From Campylobacter sp. CN_NE2 (GTDB lineage: Bacteria > Campylobacterota > Campylobacteria > Campylobacterales > Campylobacteraceae), in the NCBI RefSeq assembly GCF_027797465.1, contig NZ_CP115608.1, positions 620,001-684,000 on the forward strand: a DNA stretch of 64,000 bases, given 5' to 3'. Below, in pieces: positions 35,546-45,628 of the stretch. Every line of letters starts with the position of its first letter. Within the stretch, counting starts at the first letter, position 1. Under the pieces are notes generated by a model, which was given only the letters and a program-made list of their open reading frames with translations, searched no databases and had not been told where the DNA came from. A program made the translations under genes and the position numbers.

Positions 35546-36069
35546 GACAATACTCACAACGCGACAAAAAAATTAAGAATTTATCATTACAAAATTATAA
35601 ATTTTGTTCATCATCTAAATTTTTCTTATTTTGATTTTTCATTGAAAAATAAAAAATCTCAAAAGCTTTAAAAAAAATTTATAAATTTGCAAAAAAATCA
35701 GAAAATTTAGCTTTTTGTGATTTATATATTTTTATTTTATAACTCCCATAATAACAATAAAAATATAAAAAATTAACAAAAGTTTTATATTTTATTAACA
35801 TAATCATAAGCTCAATTTTTAGAAAATTTATAAAATTTTTGTTAAATTTAGGTATATTTTTGAGTAACTTAAATATTTCGTGTATATAAAAATTAAAAAA
35901 TTCAGTTTTATATAAGTTCCAAATTTTGGGAATTTGATATATATTTGGTAAATTTTTTAACTTTTACAAAAAATCTTTTTAATTTTCATTTAAATTTATA
36001 TTTCTTTTAAGCAATTTAATAATAAAATAGAGAAAAATTGTGTAATCATAACTTGACGGAGGTCGTATT
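35546..36069. other. AT-rich region before the giant secreted-protein gene
   Basis: More than 500 bases with no gene in any frame. An all-AT inverted repeat (35760-35770 and 35783-35793, 11 bases) and two TTAACA words lie near the middle. The region should hold the promoter of the 36070 gene, but the many A/T runs make any -10 call arbitrary. The end carries GGAGGT seven bases before the ATG. Confidence 0.5.
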
Positions 36070-39000
36070 ATGAAACGGAGAAATTTATTTTGCAGAGTTT
36101 TATCTGCTGTTTTGATTTTATTTGGAGGGACATTTTCGTGGGCAGCTGGTGCTTGTGATATATCTCAATACGACTGTATTGACCTTAGTACTTATGATAA
36201 TTCGCATCCCATAGTAGGGTCGATTAAAAAATCAACTCCAAGACTCTCTACTAATGGTGAGAGAGGGGTAGATGATGCCGAGATTCCAAATAGTGGAATT
36301 ATTCCTTCTAATATACATGGTGATTATTTAGGATATATATCGTACGGTGGCACCGGAACAAACGGAGTAACATTTAGTAAGGATTTTGCCGCACACGAAG
36401 AAAATGGTTATGGTAGGTGGTATGGCGAAAACGGAAAAAAACAATTTATAAATTTTAATGATAATGATCCTAAAAATTTAAGTGATAACACAAAAAGTAT
36501 TAGAGAGAGACTTGGCGGACACGGTTACTATGTATTTGGCGATTTAGTGACCGCGGGCGGACCTATAATTAATCCTATGTCTGGCGATACCTTTGGCGAA
36601 TCGCTTGGCGGATCTTGGAACGGTGGCTATATTAACGATGGTGGAGTTGGAACTTTTAATGGTTCAGTAGATCAAATCAGGCTCCCAAAAGGTGTAACAA
36701 AAGACGACATAGTTTTTGCAAGAGTTTATTGGTTTGGTCATTTATACAAGTATGACAAATCTGGAATGGGCGATTCTTTGCGAGAAATATGTAGTGCCGA
36801 AGAAAAAAGAGCAGCTGGTAGTCTTACTTGTAAAAGATTTAGCCCAACACTCAATATACCAGATATCAAAAACTATCAAAATGTAAAACTAAAAATAGGA
36901 GATACTAGTTACGAGATAGAAAGAGAGATTTGTGAAGGTGAGCTTGCATACAACTCAGCCAAAGGAACCACAAGAGGTATGAACCAAAAATATAATATGA
37001 AATATGTATGCTCTACTGATATTACCGATAAGGTACGAGAGAAATTTAAAGATTTCGATGAAAGTATCGATATAGGCGTAGGGGACATAAAGGCTACCAA
37101 AGAAGCTGCAACTAGTAGTAATATTGTATGGACTAGAGGTGCTGCTAGTGCCGATAAAAATATAGATTCTGGTTATGATGCTAGCTCGGAAACCAATCCT
37201 CGTCTTTTACCATTTGGTGGTTGGTATGTAGTTTTAGTTTATGATAAAACTTTGCGCTCACAAGCTGAACTTAAAGGACTTGATTTCCCGGATAATGTGC
37301 CAGATAGCGTAAAATACTCCAAAGCAAGAAGTGCTGGCATATCGGGCGATAAAAAAGCTGTTAATAAATACATAGATAGTGCATTTAAACCAAAAAATAT
37401 TACTTTATTTGATGGCTATATGCCATTAGAACCAACAGCTAGTAGGCCGGATTTAACAGCCGAGGCTCAGCGCGAAATAACAGGTTTTTTTACTCCTAAG
37501 AGCAAAAAACCTCAAGGTAAATTAATATTTGCTTCGTTTGGTGCCAACAAAGGTAATGTTAAAGGTGCAGACATAATGAGTACCGATGGTATATTTGTGG
37601 CAAAAACTATGGCAGAAGTAAATAATAATAGATTACCAAACAATAAGTATAATCCTGCGGATAGATCTTTCTTTAATGGCTCAAGAAGTTGGTTGGAAAT
37701 AGATGATGATGGAAAATATGAACTTGAAGGCAAAAGTGGTTACCATCAAGGTTTTGACCTTGATGAGTTTGATATATCGGATAAATTAGGTAATGGACAA
37801 TCCCAGTTAGCGATGGCAATAAAATCAAGTCCGTATAGAGATTCAAGTAATCAATGGGTATCTAACCGTGCTTTTGTTCCATTTTTTGGTGTTTCAATCG
37901 ACATCTATATTCCAAAACTCTGCTACGAACAAAAAATGTATGATACACAAGGTTGGCTAGGATTTTATAATCTAGACGGAACCCCTATCACAGGTCATGC
38001 ACAAGTAGAAGATGTTCAGGTTGTAACCGGCGAAAATTTGTATTATCGAACGGAGATTAGAAACCAAGAAATAGATAAAGACGGAAATGTTGGAGAAGAA
38101 GCAAGCAAGGTTTGGGTCAAAGTAAATACCGGCAAAAGCAATAACTATGTAGAAAATTCATCCGGTATAGATAATAACCTTACATCAACAGGCTTAGACG
38201 GTATAGACAGTGCCAAATTTGTATATCTACAAGATAATACTCCAGGGGTTTTTGCTACACAGGCTGATAGAGCAAACGGTGAAAATAAAGATGTAGGTGT
38301 AGATGAAATTTACAAGGGCAAACAGTTTAACACCTTCCAAGATCGTGATTTAAAATTCTATGTAGGCAAAGACGCAGGAAAAATAGGAAGTAGTGGCGAA
38401 CCTATCGGCGGTGATTTAGACAAAGGCGAATCTGCATATATCGAATTTAATGCGACAGTAGGTAGGACATTTACCTACACGCCTATTAAATACACTGTCG
38501 GATACGCTATGGATCTTGCTGGAAAAGTAATACAAGGACCGACTAGTATAATGGAGCGTTGCGAAACAGAAGAAAAAAATGTAAAAATCACCCTTCTAAA
38601 CGGTCTTAAAGTAGTAAATCAAAATTTTAAAGATTACGGCGATACTGCCAGCGATAAAAACAAGACCTTATCACAAGATGATAGATTATATACGCAGGTT
38701 GCTGAGCTTCCGTTTGATATAAATGTTATTTTTAAACCGGATATAAACGATGTATTTAAAAAATACTGCAAAGAAGAAAATAGCGAAGGCAAATGTAGTA
38801 ATTATCACACAGATAGCTTTGATATATGCGATAACTATGCCGGTATTTTTGAAAAGGTTGAAATAGATGGTGAAATTAAATGTAGAGCACAAAAATATAA
38901 AAAACTACCGGATGGAACATGGGGAATAGACTATGGCAAAGAAGGCGAACTAGATGGCACACTTCAAAATTTTCCATTGCCTGGTAAATTATACCTTTCT

Positions 39001-42000
39001 GCTATTAGAAACGGTAGTGGTTGTAAATATGTAGATAATAGATTAAAACTTCCGTTTAAGATAAATGGCACACGATATATGACAGATTACGATACAGGCT
39101 TTATGGGTTATCAAGAAAGTAAAAAGAAAAAAATTATGCCTATTGAAAAAGTAGAATTTGAAGATGCATTTAGCGGCGTAACATTTATGTTTAGCTACTA
39201 TCCAAGAGGTCTAAGTTCTCCTGATACAAATACCACTTTGTTTGTAGGAGATTGGAATAGCACGGTAGCTTACGATTACAATAGAACTAACGATACATGG
39301 GTAGAAGTAGAATTTGATCCAAAAGATGAAAAAAGTATAGAAAAATATTATATTTGGTTACAAACTCAGATGCTGTATAAAAAATATATCCCGGGATATA
39401 GCATGTCGCTTTCAGAAGATGATAAAAGAAAGCTTATCAGAGAATTCTTCAAAAAAGACAAAGACGGAAATTTTGTCAATGCAGACAAGATTGCGAAATT
39501 TGACGAAGAATTAGAAACTATAAAAGATGAAATCAATGATGCTAGTGCTTTCTTTGGCGTTGAAATGTCGCCTGATGGCTCATTCCATGTCTGCGATAGC
39601 GATAGTTTTGTTGTGCGACCGGCATATTTTAAAGCAGATTTGGGTGCCGCTGATAAATATGCTAAACTTATAGATATGAACAAGGCTAATCCAAAAGATG
39701 ATTTAACCAAAGGAAATACTACTGAACACGAGCATAATTATCGTGTAGGCGGAGATTATAGCGAAAATATCGATGTTTTAAGTAAAATGTTTTATGCTTC
39801 AAGTAATCAAGGAAACCCTGTTCCTAACTACTATGCCGTTATCGGTAGGGATTCTGGATATTCTAGATTCCGTATTAGAGATAGCTATGATTCGCATTCT
39901 TTAAGTATAGAAAACAATGCAAGTATTGTTGAAACTGCATATAGGGAAGTTAAAACATATTTAAAACCTTTTATATCAGATCAATGCTATAACAGTATAA
40001 ATAACCACGCTTTCTATATAGAAAAAGAACCAGAAAATCGAACAGATAAAGTTTATAGCACACTAGGAACTTGTGCAAATACGCCTACTCCTTATAATGG
40101 ATTTAAATTCGAAAATGGCGGATATGTATTAGATAAAACTGACGATATAACACAAGACAGGAATAAAACTAAACGAGATTTATTTGGAAAATATATGGAA
40201 AGTTGTAAGATAAATGGTCAAGTTTTTGGTGAGTATTATAGAAAAATTTGGGATAAAACTGCCGTTACCTTGACTGCTGATTTTGGTCTTAAAGATATAA
40301 ACATACAAGGCGATGGATTTGCAAACTTAAAGAGATTTTCTCAAAATGAGTTAATAGCACAAGGTCTTTTAGAGCCAAAAGATAAAGAAAAAGTACCTGC
40401 AGCTCTTTATACGGCATTATTAGTTGGTAGTGATAATAAGCCTAAAGGTGAAATTTTTAACTACTATAATGTAGGCGATGTATTAGTAAGTATATATGAT
40501 AACTCTTGGACCGATGCGCATGGCGATCAAACTTTTGATAAGCGAAAAGGACCGGATGGCTACTGGGGTAGCACTTGCGTTATAAACTCAACAAGCAACA
40601 AGCATGATGAATTTGGAAAAGTCGGTTGCGATGTCGGTATGAAAGATGATCAATATGTTGTCCTTAGATATTTGCCTGCGAAAATGGAAATTGCGATAGC
40701 CGGACTAGATAATTCTAAAAAACAAATTGATACAGATGAGAATGGAACAGCGATACTAGCGGATGAAAATATCAGAAATGCTTTCTCATTTACATATTTC
40801 AATCAACCAGATGTTGCAAATTCTTCTCACGGCGCCATAAATCAAGCACTTTTAGCTCCTGCTCAATTGCGAAATTTGGCTTACTTAAATATCAGTGCTG
40901 ATGCCTATATATCAGGCAAAGTCTATCCAAATGTGATCGCTACACTTTACGATGGCAAGAAAATAGATATAAATGGAACAAGTGTGGCAAGATGTGGTTT
41001 TGCAAACGAATTCGATTTAAAAATATCATTTAATTTTGATTGCCAAACAAATCCTGCTGACGCTAGGTGTGCAGCAGCTACAGTAGTTCCTACTACGCTA
41101 GCTAATGATAGAGGAGCATATAATTACACGCCTTTTAAAAATAAAAGAGCAGAAAACAACGACACATTAGATCGTTTTAGTATCAACATTCCGGCAACTA
41201 CGCAGTTCTTTACCGAGGCGCAATGTGATCAAAATAGTATAGGTTCTGATAGTAGATGTTTTAAAATAAATTCAAAAGGTTTAAATGCAGAAGCTACTCT
41301 TGGTCCTGGGTTTCAATTGCCTCTACCGGTTAAACATGCCTTAAATCTATACTCGGATATTAGCGAAAATAGTGGTTTGTTAAATATGAAAGATAGCGTA
41401 AGTGGTTTTTATAATCCAAAAAGAGATCCTTTTAAATTATTAGCTACTGCATTTAACCAAGGTCGAACCGTTGTTCATACTTCTGCCGGTATCGCTGGTG
41501 ATTCTGCGAGAATATATGTAAATTTCGACAGAATGCATAAGAGCCCACATAGACCGCTAGTGATAGCTAGTACCGACTTTAATGTTACAGAAGCCACTGA
41601 TAACAATAAAACTATAACACCTGCTAGTTTCAATACAACTTATAATCTACTAGATACCACAAATAGCGAAACACATACAAATTCTCTAAATCCTGTTACG
41701 CTTACAACTAATAAATATATGGCAAAAGTTAGAGATGAGTATGGCATTGGTATTTTAGGAGCTACAAATTCTAGTGCATATTTTGTATATGGTAAAGCAA
41801 ACGAAATTTCAGACGGAGGGACGCTTTATAGTTCATTCATAAACACAGCTATAACAATGCCTATTAACAGTATGCTTTACTGCGGTCAAGCCAATAACTG
41901 CACTGATGTTAATGTTACAACATTATTCAATGGCTTTACTGACGGTAGCCGTCATACCAATGGCTTTGTTATAAATGAAGATGATAATTATACCGCTGCA

Positions 42001-42408
42001 AATATACTTAGTGAATTTGTTTCTGCGTATAATCCAGAATCTAGTATTATAACTAGTGCTAGAGATGGATTTACACAAGGTGGTGTTGAAAATACAAGCT
42101 ATAACTCTCAACAAGTCGTAAGTGGTAGAGTTAGAGTTTTAACAAATCCTTGGCTGATTTATACACCGGCAGATTCTAATACCCAAATATTTGTAGATAG
42201 TATTAATGCCAATGGAATACCACAATACTACAACTATTTCAAACTTAGATTTGCTATACAAGGTAATTGGGGTGGTCACGGCAAAAGAAAATCCGACGGT
42301 GATGTTGTAGGTAATTTTATTGTTACAGACGACGATTTAAATAGGACTTCTCCAAGAAAAAATACAAAGGATATAAATCTTAATAGCGGTAGTCGTATGG
42401 ACTGGTAA
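36070..42408 (+). CDS. 2112-residue secreted protein of unknown function
   Basis: A signal peptide (MKRRNLFCRVLSAVLILF, then GGTFSWA) predicts export; no membrane anchor or sorting motif follows. Near residues 380-600 a segment with GGWYVVLVYDKTLRS, NITLFDGYMPLEP and later VPFFGVSIDIYIP resembles beta-sandwich modules of large surface proteins. A DUF11-like stretch (VVTGENLYYRTEIRNQE) comes near 660. Cysteines occur along the whole length, compatible with disulfides formed by the Dsb pathway. Start chosen by GGAGGT. Its codon and word use differ from neighbouring core genes, with few AAATTTG words. A strong terminator follows. It may belong with the prepilin-like genes at 43267-45534 (inference). 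I do not recognise the family as a whole. Confidence 0.75.
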   Translation: MKRRNLFCRVLSAVLILFGGTFSWAAGACDISQYDCIDLSTYDNSHPIVGSIKKSTPRLSTNGERGVDDAEIPNSGIIPSNIHGDYLGYISYGGTGTNGVTFSKDFAAHEENGYGRWYGENGKKQFINFNDNDPKNLSDNTKSIRERLGGHGYYVFGDLVTAGGPIINPMSGDTFGESLGGSWNGGYINDGGVGTFNGSVDQIRLPKGVTKDDIVFARVYWFGHLYKYDKSGMGDSLREICSAEEKRAAGSLTCKRFSPTLNIPDIKNYQNVKLKIGDTSYEIEREICEGELAYNSAKGTTRGMNQKYNMKYVCSTDITDKVREKFKDFDESIDIGVGDIKATKEAATSSNIVWTRGAASADKNIDSGYDASSETNPRLLPFGGWYVVLVYDKTLRSQAELKGLDFPDNVPDSVKYSKARSAGISGDKKAVNKYIDSAFKPKNITLFDGYMPLEPTASRPDLTAEAQREITGFFTPKSKKPQGKLIFASFGANKGNVKGADIMSTDGIFVAKTMAEVNNNRLPNNKYNPADRSFFNGSRSWLEIDDDGKYELEGKSGYHQGFDLDEFDISDKLGNGQSQLAMAIKSSPYRDSSNQWVSNRAFVPFFGVSIDIYIPKLCYEQKMYDTQGWLGFYNLDGTPITGHAQVEDVQVVTGENLYYRTEIRNQEIDKDGNVGEEASKVWVKVNTGKSNNYVENSSGIDNNLTSTGLDGIDSAKFVYLQDNTPGVFATQADRANGENKDVGVDEIYKGKQFNTFQDRDLKFYVGKDAGKIGSSGEPIGGDLDKGESAYIEFNATVGRTFTYTPIKYTVGYAMDLAGKVIQGPTSIMERCETEEKNVKITLLNGLKVVNQNFKDYGDTASDKNKTLSQDDRLYTQVAELPFDINVIFKPDINDVFKKYCKEENSEGKCSNYHTDSFDICDNYAGIFEKVEIDGEIKCRAQKYKKLPDGTWGIDYGKEGELDGTLQNFPLPGKLYLSAIRNGSGCKYVDNRLKLPFKINGTRYMTDYDTGFMGYQESKKKKIMPIEKVEFEDAFSGVTFMFSYYPRGLSSPDTNTTLFVGDWNSTVAYDYNRTNDTWVEVEFDPKDEKSIEKYYIWLQTQMLYKKYIPGYSMSLSEDDKRKLIREFFKKDKDGNFVNADKIAKFDEELETIKDEINDASAFFGVEMSPDGSFHVCDSDSFVVRPAYFKADLGAADKYAKLIDMNKANPKDDLTKGNTTEHEHNYRVGGDYSENIDVLSKMFYASSNQGNPVPNYYAVIGRDSGYSRFRIRDSYDSHSLSIENNASIVETAYREVKTYLKPFISDQCYNSINNHAFYIEKEPENRTDKVYSTLGTCANTPTPYNGFKFENGGYVLDKTDDITQDRNKTKRDLFGKYMESCKINGQVFGEYYRKIWDKTAVTLTADFGLKDINIQGDGFANLKRFSQNELIAQGLLEPKDKEKVPAALYTALLVGSDNKPKGEIFNYYNVGDVLVSIYDNSWTDAHGDQTFDKRKGPDGYWGSTCVINSTSNKHDEFGKVGCDVGMKDDQYVVLRYLPAKMEIAIAGLDNSKKQIDTDENGTAILADENIRNAFSFTYFNQPDVANSSHGAINQALLAPAQLRNLAYLNISADAYISGKVYPNVIATLYDGKKIDINGTSVARCGFANEFDLKISFNFDCQTNPADARCAAATVVPTTLANDRGAYNYTPFKNKRAENNDTLDRFSINIPATTQFFTEAQCDQNSIGSDSRCFKINSKGLNAEATLGPGFQLPLPVKHALNLYSDISENSGLLNMKDSVSGFYNPKRDPFKLLATAFNQGRTVVHTSAGIAGDSARIYVNFDRMHKSPHRPLVIASTDFNVTEATDNNKTITPASFNTTYNLLDTTNSETHTNSLNPVTLTTNKYMAKVRDEYGIGILGATNSSAYFVYGKANEISDGGTLYSSFINTAITMPINSMLYCGQANNCTDVNVTTLFNGFTDGSRHTNGFVINEDDNYTAANILSEFVSAYNPESSIITSARDGFTQGGVENTSYNSQQVVSGRVRVLTNPWLIYTPADSNTQIFVDSINANGIPQYYNYFKLRFAIQGNWGGHGKRKSDGDVVGNFIVTDDDLNRTSPRKNTKDINLNSGSRMDW

Positions 42409-42421
42409 AAGTTTCATATTT

Positions 42422-42453
42422 AGCCTATCTGAGAAATCAGATAGGCTTTTTTA
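42422..42453 (+). terminator. Rho-independent terminator of the giant gene
   Basis: AGCCTATCTGA (42422-42432), loop GAAA, TCAGATAGGCT (42437-42447), then a T run. A perfect 11-base stem, one of the strongest terminators in the window. Confidence 0.9.
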
Positions 42454-42651
42454 TTTCTAAAATTAACATCAATGTTATCAAAATTATCTTTTATTTAATA
42501 TCATAAAATTATATATCAATTCCACTATATTTATCGATGGTTAAATTATAAAAATACCAAATTTACAAATTTAGGATTTGACAGTTTAATTGATTTACCT
42601 AATTTGCCTTATGGAATAATCTTATTATTGGTTGAAAGTTTAAAATGGTAA
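42454..42651. other. Intergenic region between two terminators
   Basis: About 200 AT-rich bases between the terminators of two convergent genes. AACATCAATGTT near 42466 is a small palindrome. No gene is seen. Confidence 0.4.
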
Positions 42652-42684
42652 TAAAAAAACGAGTTAGAAAATTTCTAACTCGTT
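42652..42684 (-). terminator. Rho-independent terminator of hpf
   Basis: AACGAGTTA (42658-42666) and TAACTCGTT (42676-42684) close a GAAAATTTC loop. On the minus strand seven or more T follow. Confidence 0.85.
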
Positions 42685-42710
42685 AAAATCAAAATAAAAA
42701 ACATTAAATT

Positions 42711-43250
42711 CTAAAACAAACCAAATTTACCGTCTTTTCGTTTATATAAAACGCGCATTTTAGCGTCCATATCGTTAAAGACCAAAAACTGATCTGTGCT
42801 TTCTTTTAACTTCGCCAAAGCTTCATCGATTTCAAGTGGCTTATAGATGTCAAGCTCGGTAGGGACTATCTCATCTACGCTGTTTAAATTCGGCGAATCG
42901 CTTTCTAAAATATCATCAAGCGCATTTTGTTTTTTGTCATCTTTGTTTTTGTGCGTAGTCATTTTATCATGGTATCTACGCAAAACTTTTGACGCACGAT
43001 CTACTATGCTATCAATCGCAGCATATAAATCTTTATCTTTATGCTTGATGACAATCGTATCTTTTTTAGCCAAATTTAGCGAAAAATCAACCACAAAGCC
43101 CTTTCTGCCCTGCTTTTCATCAGCTGAAACTACGCATCTACCAGCGATTAAATCGAGATTGTATTTTTTCAAATTCTCGAACGCCTCTTCTATATAGTTT
43201 TTGATAGGATCGGTTAGTTCAAACTGCTTTCCGACTATACTTATGTTCAT
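42711..43250 (-). CDS. hpf: Long-form ribosome hibernation promoting factor
   Basis: HPF dimerises idle ribosomes. The 179 residues hold the N-terminal domain (MNISIVGKQFELTDPIKNYI, then KAxD-type strands and VDRASKVLRRYHDK) and the C-terminal dimerisation domain (LKESTDQFLVFNDMDAKMRV, YKRKDGKFGL). GAAAGGAA lies before the ATG at 43250; an in-frame ATG at 43313 would start inside the preceding gene. Its composition is that of the core genome, unlike the genes on both sides. Confidence 0.92.
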   Translation of the reverse strand: MNISIVGKQFELTDPIKNYIEEAFENLKKYNLDLIAGRCVVSADEKQGRKGFVVDFSLNLAKKDTIVIKHKDKDLYAAIDSIVDRASKVLRRYHDKMTTHKNKDDKKQNALDDILESDSPNLNSVDEIVPTELDIYKPLEIDEALAKLKESTDQFLVFNDMDAKMRVLYKRKDGKFGLF

Positions 43251-43266
43251 ATTTTTCCTTTCATAA

Positions 43267-43815
43267 TTATGGTTTTTGCAAAGTTCTACGATTATATCTA
43301 ATAGGAATACCACCTAAGTTAGGAGTCGATGTTACAGTAACATCAACTAACGCCATATGAGCACCAGGAGTTCTATTAGCAACTAAATTTGTTGCGCCTA
43401 TCATATTATTAGCAGTAGTGCAACGCAATTGACGATTTACATAGTATAAATCTACTCTTATATTATATAACGGGGTAGCCGCATTAGGATAAGTCAAATT
43501 TATCTGTTCTAAACAATCAGCACCTGCCCTATTCACCATAATCGGATTGCCAGTAGTAGGATCTAAAACTGGCAATCCAGTAGCAGCATCAATCTGAGGG
43601 ACAGAAACATTAGTGTCTGGATAATGGTGCGTTTGCATAGCCATAATAGCAAATTCTGTCGCACTTTGAGCTAAAAGAAATGCTTGCTCTTTGGCATGTA
43701 AATTTACAGTATCCCTAGCCGTCATAGTCGCAGTAGATAGTGTAGTAACAGCTATCGTTGCGACTATAATTATAAAAAATATCGCTGCTACTAAGGCAAA
43801 TCCTCTCTTTTTCAT
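43267..43815 (-). CDS. Prepilin-like protein lacking Glu5 (PilX/GspK type)
   Basis: 182 residues beginning MKKRGFALVAAIFFIIIVAT: a basic leader, glycine then phenylalanine at the expected prepilin peptidase site, and a hydrophobic helix. The fifth mature residue is Ala, not Glu, as in tip-located minor pilins such as PilX and GspK. The rest is Cys-containing and not recognisable. The ATG at 43815 shares its A with the stop of the preceding gene, so it is coupled to it; a TTG three bases earlier is the alternative. Confidence 0.7.
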   Translation of the reverse strand: MKKRGFALVAAIFFIIIVATIAVTTLSTATMTARDTVNLHAKEQAFLLAQSATEFAIMAMQTHHYPDTNVSVPQIDAATGLPVLDPTTGNPIMVNRAGADCLEQINLTYPNAATPLYNIRVDLYYVNRQLRCTTANNMIGATNLVANRTPGAHMALVDVTVTSTPNLGGIPIRYNRRTLQKP

Positions 43816-44780
43816 CAATACACCACCTGTGATTTACATACTATAAGGTCTAGTTCTTCCGGGTTAAAGTTTCTACCGGCATCTCTTAGACACAATTTTA
43901 AAGCTATCGCACCATCATCATTTCTAAACCTAAACAAGCTTACATCTCTTACCATTATAGATGTATTTGCTTCGTTGTTGTATGCTTCACCATTCCATGG
44001 CTCATAGTTATAATGCAACGCTAAGTCAAAATTCCATTCTGCCACTTGGTTTCCGCTAGGTCCATTGTAAGGTTCATTCAAATTTGTAGGCACAATAGCA
44101 TAAGCAGAGTGTGCTAAATAGTATTGTTCTGAAATGCCAGGTTCATATATTGACGCTCTAACTGGATAATTGATTTCTACAGTCTCATTATTTATTCCAT
44201 TTGCTGTTCCTATAAAGGTATTGTTAAAGTCACTCAATTCATAGCCATACGCATTTGCTACATCATCTACTGCGATTCTGCCTTTAAATATTATACCAAA
44301 ACTAGCATCTGCATTACCTCTAAGGCTTCTAATTACAGTTCCTACGCCATTAAAATGACTACCTTGCGAAGTAAAATTAAAATCTGCAGGTATAGGCGCA
44401 TCCATATTATAAATATCTGCAAATCCACTCCATCCTACGCTACTAGCTGGATTATTAGCTGCTGTCGGCACTAAATTTTTACTCTCAACGCTCTGACCTA
44501 TCCATTCTATTATGTCATGATTTTGAGTAGCAGATCTAATATCTACAAATGTATTATCATCCGATTTTCTAGCAATAACCGTCCCTTTTATGCGATCTTC
44601 TAATCGTGATGATATAATGGTAATGGCATTCATCGTTCTTGCTTCAAGCTGATTAACTGCCCTAGTGTGAGCGTAAGAGCTGTAAATTTTAGTATATAAA
44701 TCAGCCCCAAACATAGATATAATACCAAATACAACTATGACGAAAATTAGCTCTAAAAGTGTAAAACCATTTTTATTCAT
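43815..44780 (-). CDS. Prepilin-type protein (PulJ/GspJ-like)
   Basis: 321 residues with a class III leader, MNKNGFTLLELIFVIVVFGI: cleavage after Gly5, methylation-type Phe and Glu at position 5 of the mature form. The long globular part (about 290 residues) is larger than a usual minor pseudopilin. It follows the 44791 gene after ten bases and precedes the PilX-like gene, the order seen in minor-pilin operons. No prepilin peptidase, ATPase or secretin gene lies in the window. Confidence 0.75.
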   Translation of the reverse strand: MNKNGFTLLELIFVIVVFGIISMFGADLYTKIYSSYAHTRAVNQLEARTMNAITIISSRLEDRIKGTVIARKSDDNTFVDIRSATQNHDIIEWIGQSVESKNLVPTAANNPASSVGWSGFADIYNMDAPIPADFNFTSQGSHFNGVGTVIRSLRGNADASFGIIFKGRIAVDDVANAYGYELSDFNNTFIGTANGINNETVEINYPVRASIYEPGISEQYYLAHSAYAIVPTNLNEPYNGPSGNQVAEWNFDLALHYNYEPWNGEAYNNEANTSIMVRDVSLFRFRNDDGAIALKLCLRDAGRNFNPEELDLIVCKSQVVY

Positions 44781-44790
44781 ATTATAATCC

Positions 44791-45534
44791 TCATCTTAGA
44801 GTTGTTATAGGCATACCTATATTAAAAGCATAGTATCTCAATACAACACTTCTGTTAGGGTCGGTAGAATTTGTATCAGTCGCGGTAATCTCAACAAGCT
44901 TTATATTTGTAGGATTTGCAGCTATACTTGCTGTTCCAAAGCCCAAATTTGTATTGATAGTGCTACCATTTACATAATTCACACTAGGTTCGCTAATATA
45001 ATTAACAGAAACACTAACCCTTGTATTTAATATAAAATCGCCTCCTGTATTACCACCTACTTCTGTAGGACCGACTGTTTGGACAAAACTTACATCATAG
45101 TCATCAATATCATTAAACTTGCCACTGCCAACCGAAGTAGCACTGGCATTATCCTCTCTAGAACCAAACCGTGCTTTCGGTGTAGGCTGGGCTGACGTTG
45201 TGGCTCTTTGATTTCCAGATTCATCTACGATAGCAATCTTATTAGTAGGAACAAAAACACCTACATTGGTTGTAGGCACTTCATGAATTCTAATAGGCAC
45301 ATTGCAATCTAAATCAATATTTGCGCAACTAGTTTCTACTGTCGCATACGCACTATCCCAAGGAGCTTTCGCTACTTGAACAACAGCAGTTTTTGCATTT
45401 GCAACTAACTCTTGCTGTATAGCAAGTATGTTTAGCTCTGCTGTTTGCGCCACCATACGGGGTATCGCCATAGTCGTAATCGCCAGAATAACTATGGTAA
45501 AAATAAGCTCAATCATAGTAAAACCATTTTTCAT
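44791..45534 (-). CDS. Prepilin-type protein (PulG/PulH-like)
   Basis: 247 residues opening MKNGFTMIELIFTIVILAIT, a perfect type IV prepilin start with Glu5. The helix is followed by an extended domain with NILAIQQELVANAKTAV, as in many pseudopilins, and two or more cysteines. AAAGGAGAGCC before the ATG is a strong ribosome site. It is the first of three coupled prepilin-like genes; codon use resembles that of the giant gene at 36070 more than that of the core genes. Confidence 0.78.
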   Translation of the reverse strand: MKNGFTMIELIFTIVILAITTMAIPRMVAQTAELNILAIQQELVANAKTAVVQVAKAPWDSAYATVETSCANIDLDCNVPIRIHEVPTTNVGVFVPTNKIAIVDESGNQRATTSAQPTPKARFGSREDNASATSVGSGKFNDIDDYDVSFVQTVGPTEVGGNTGGDFILNTRVSVSVNYISEPSVNYVNGSTINTNLGFGTASIAANPTNIKLVEITATDTNSTDPNRSVVLRYYAFNIGMPITTLR

Positions 45535-45628
45535 AGGCTCTCCTTTAACTTGATCTCTTTAACGGCATAAACTCATTTTACGCCATTACTTCGCTAAATT
45601 ATACTATTATTAAACTTAAATTAAAAAT

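Noticed and set aside
35546-36069. Replication origin or attachment site in the AT-rich region
   Set aside because: No DnaA-box cluster, no integrase and no direct repeats of a tRNA end; the region is only AT-rich.
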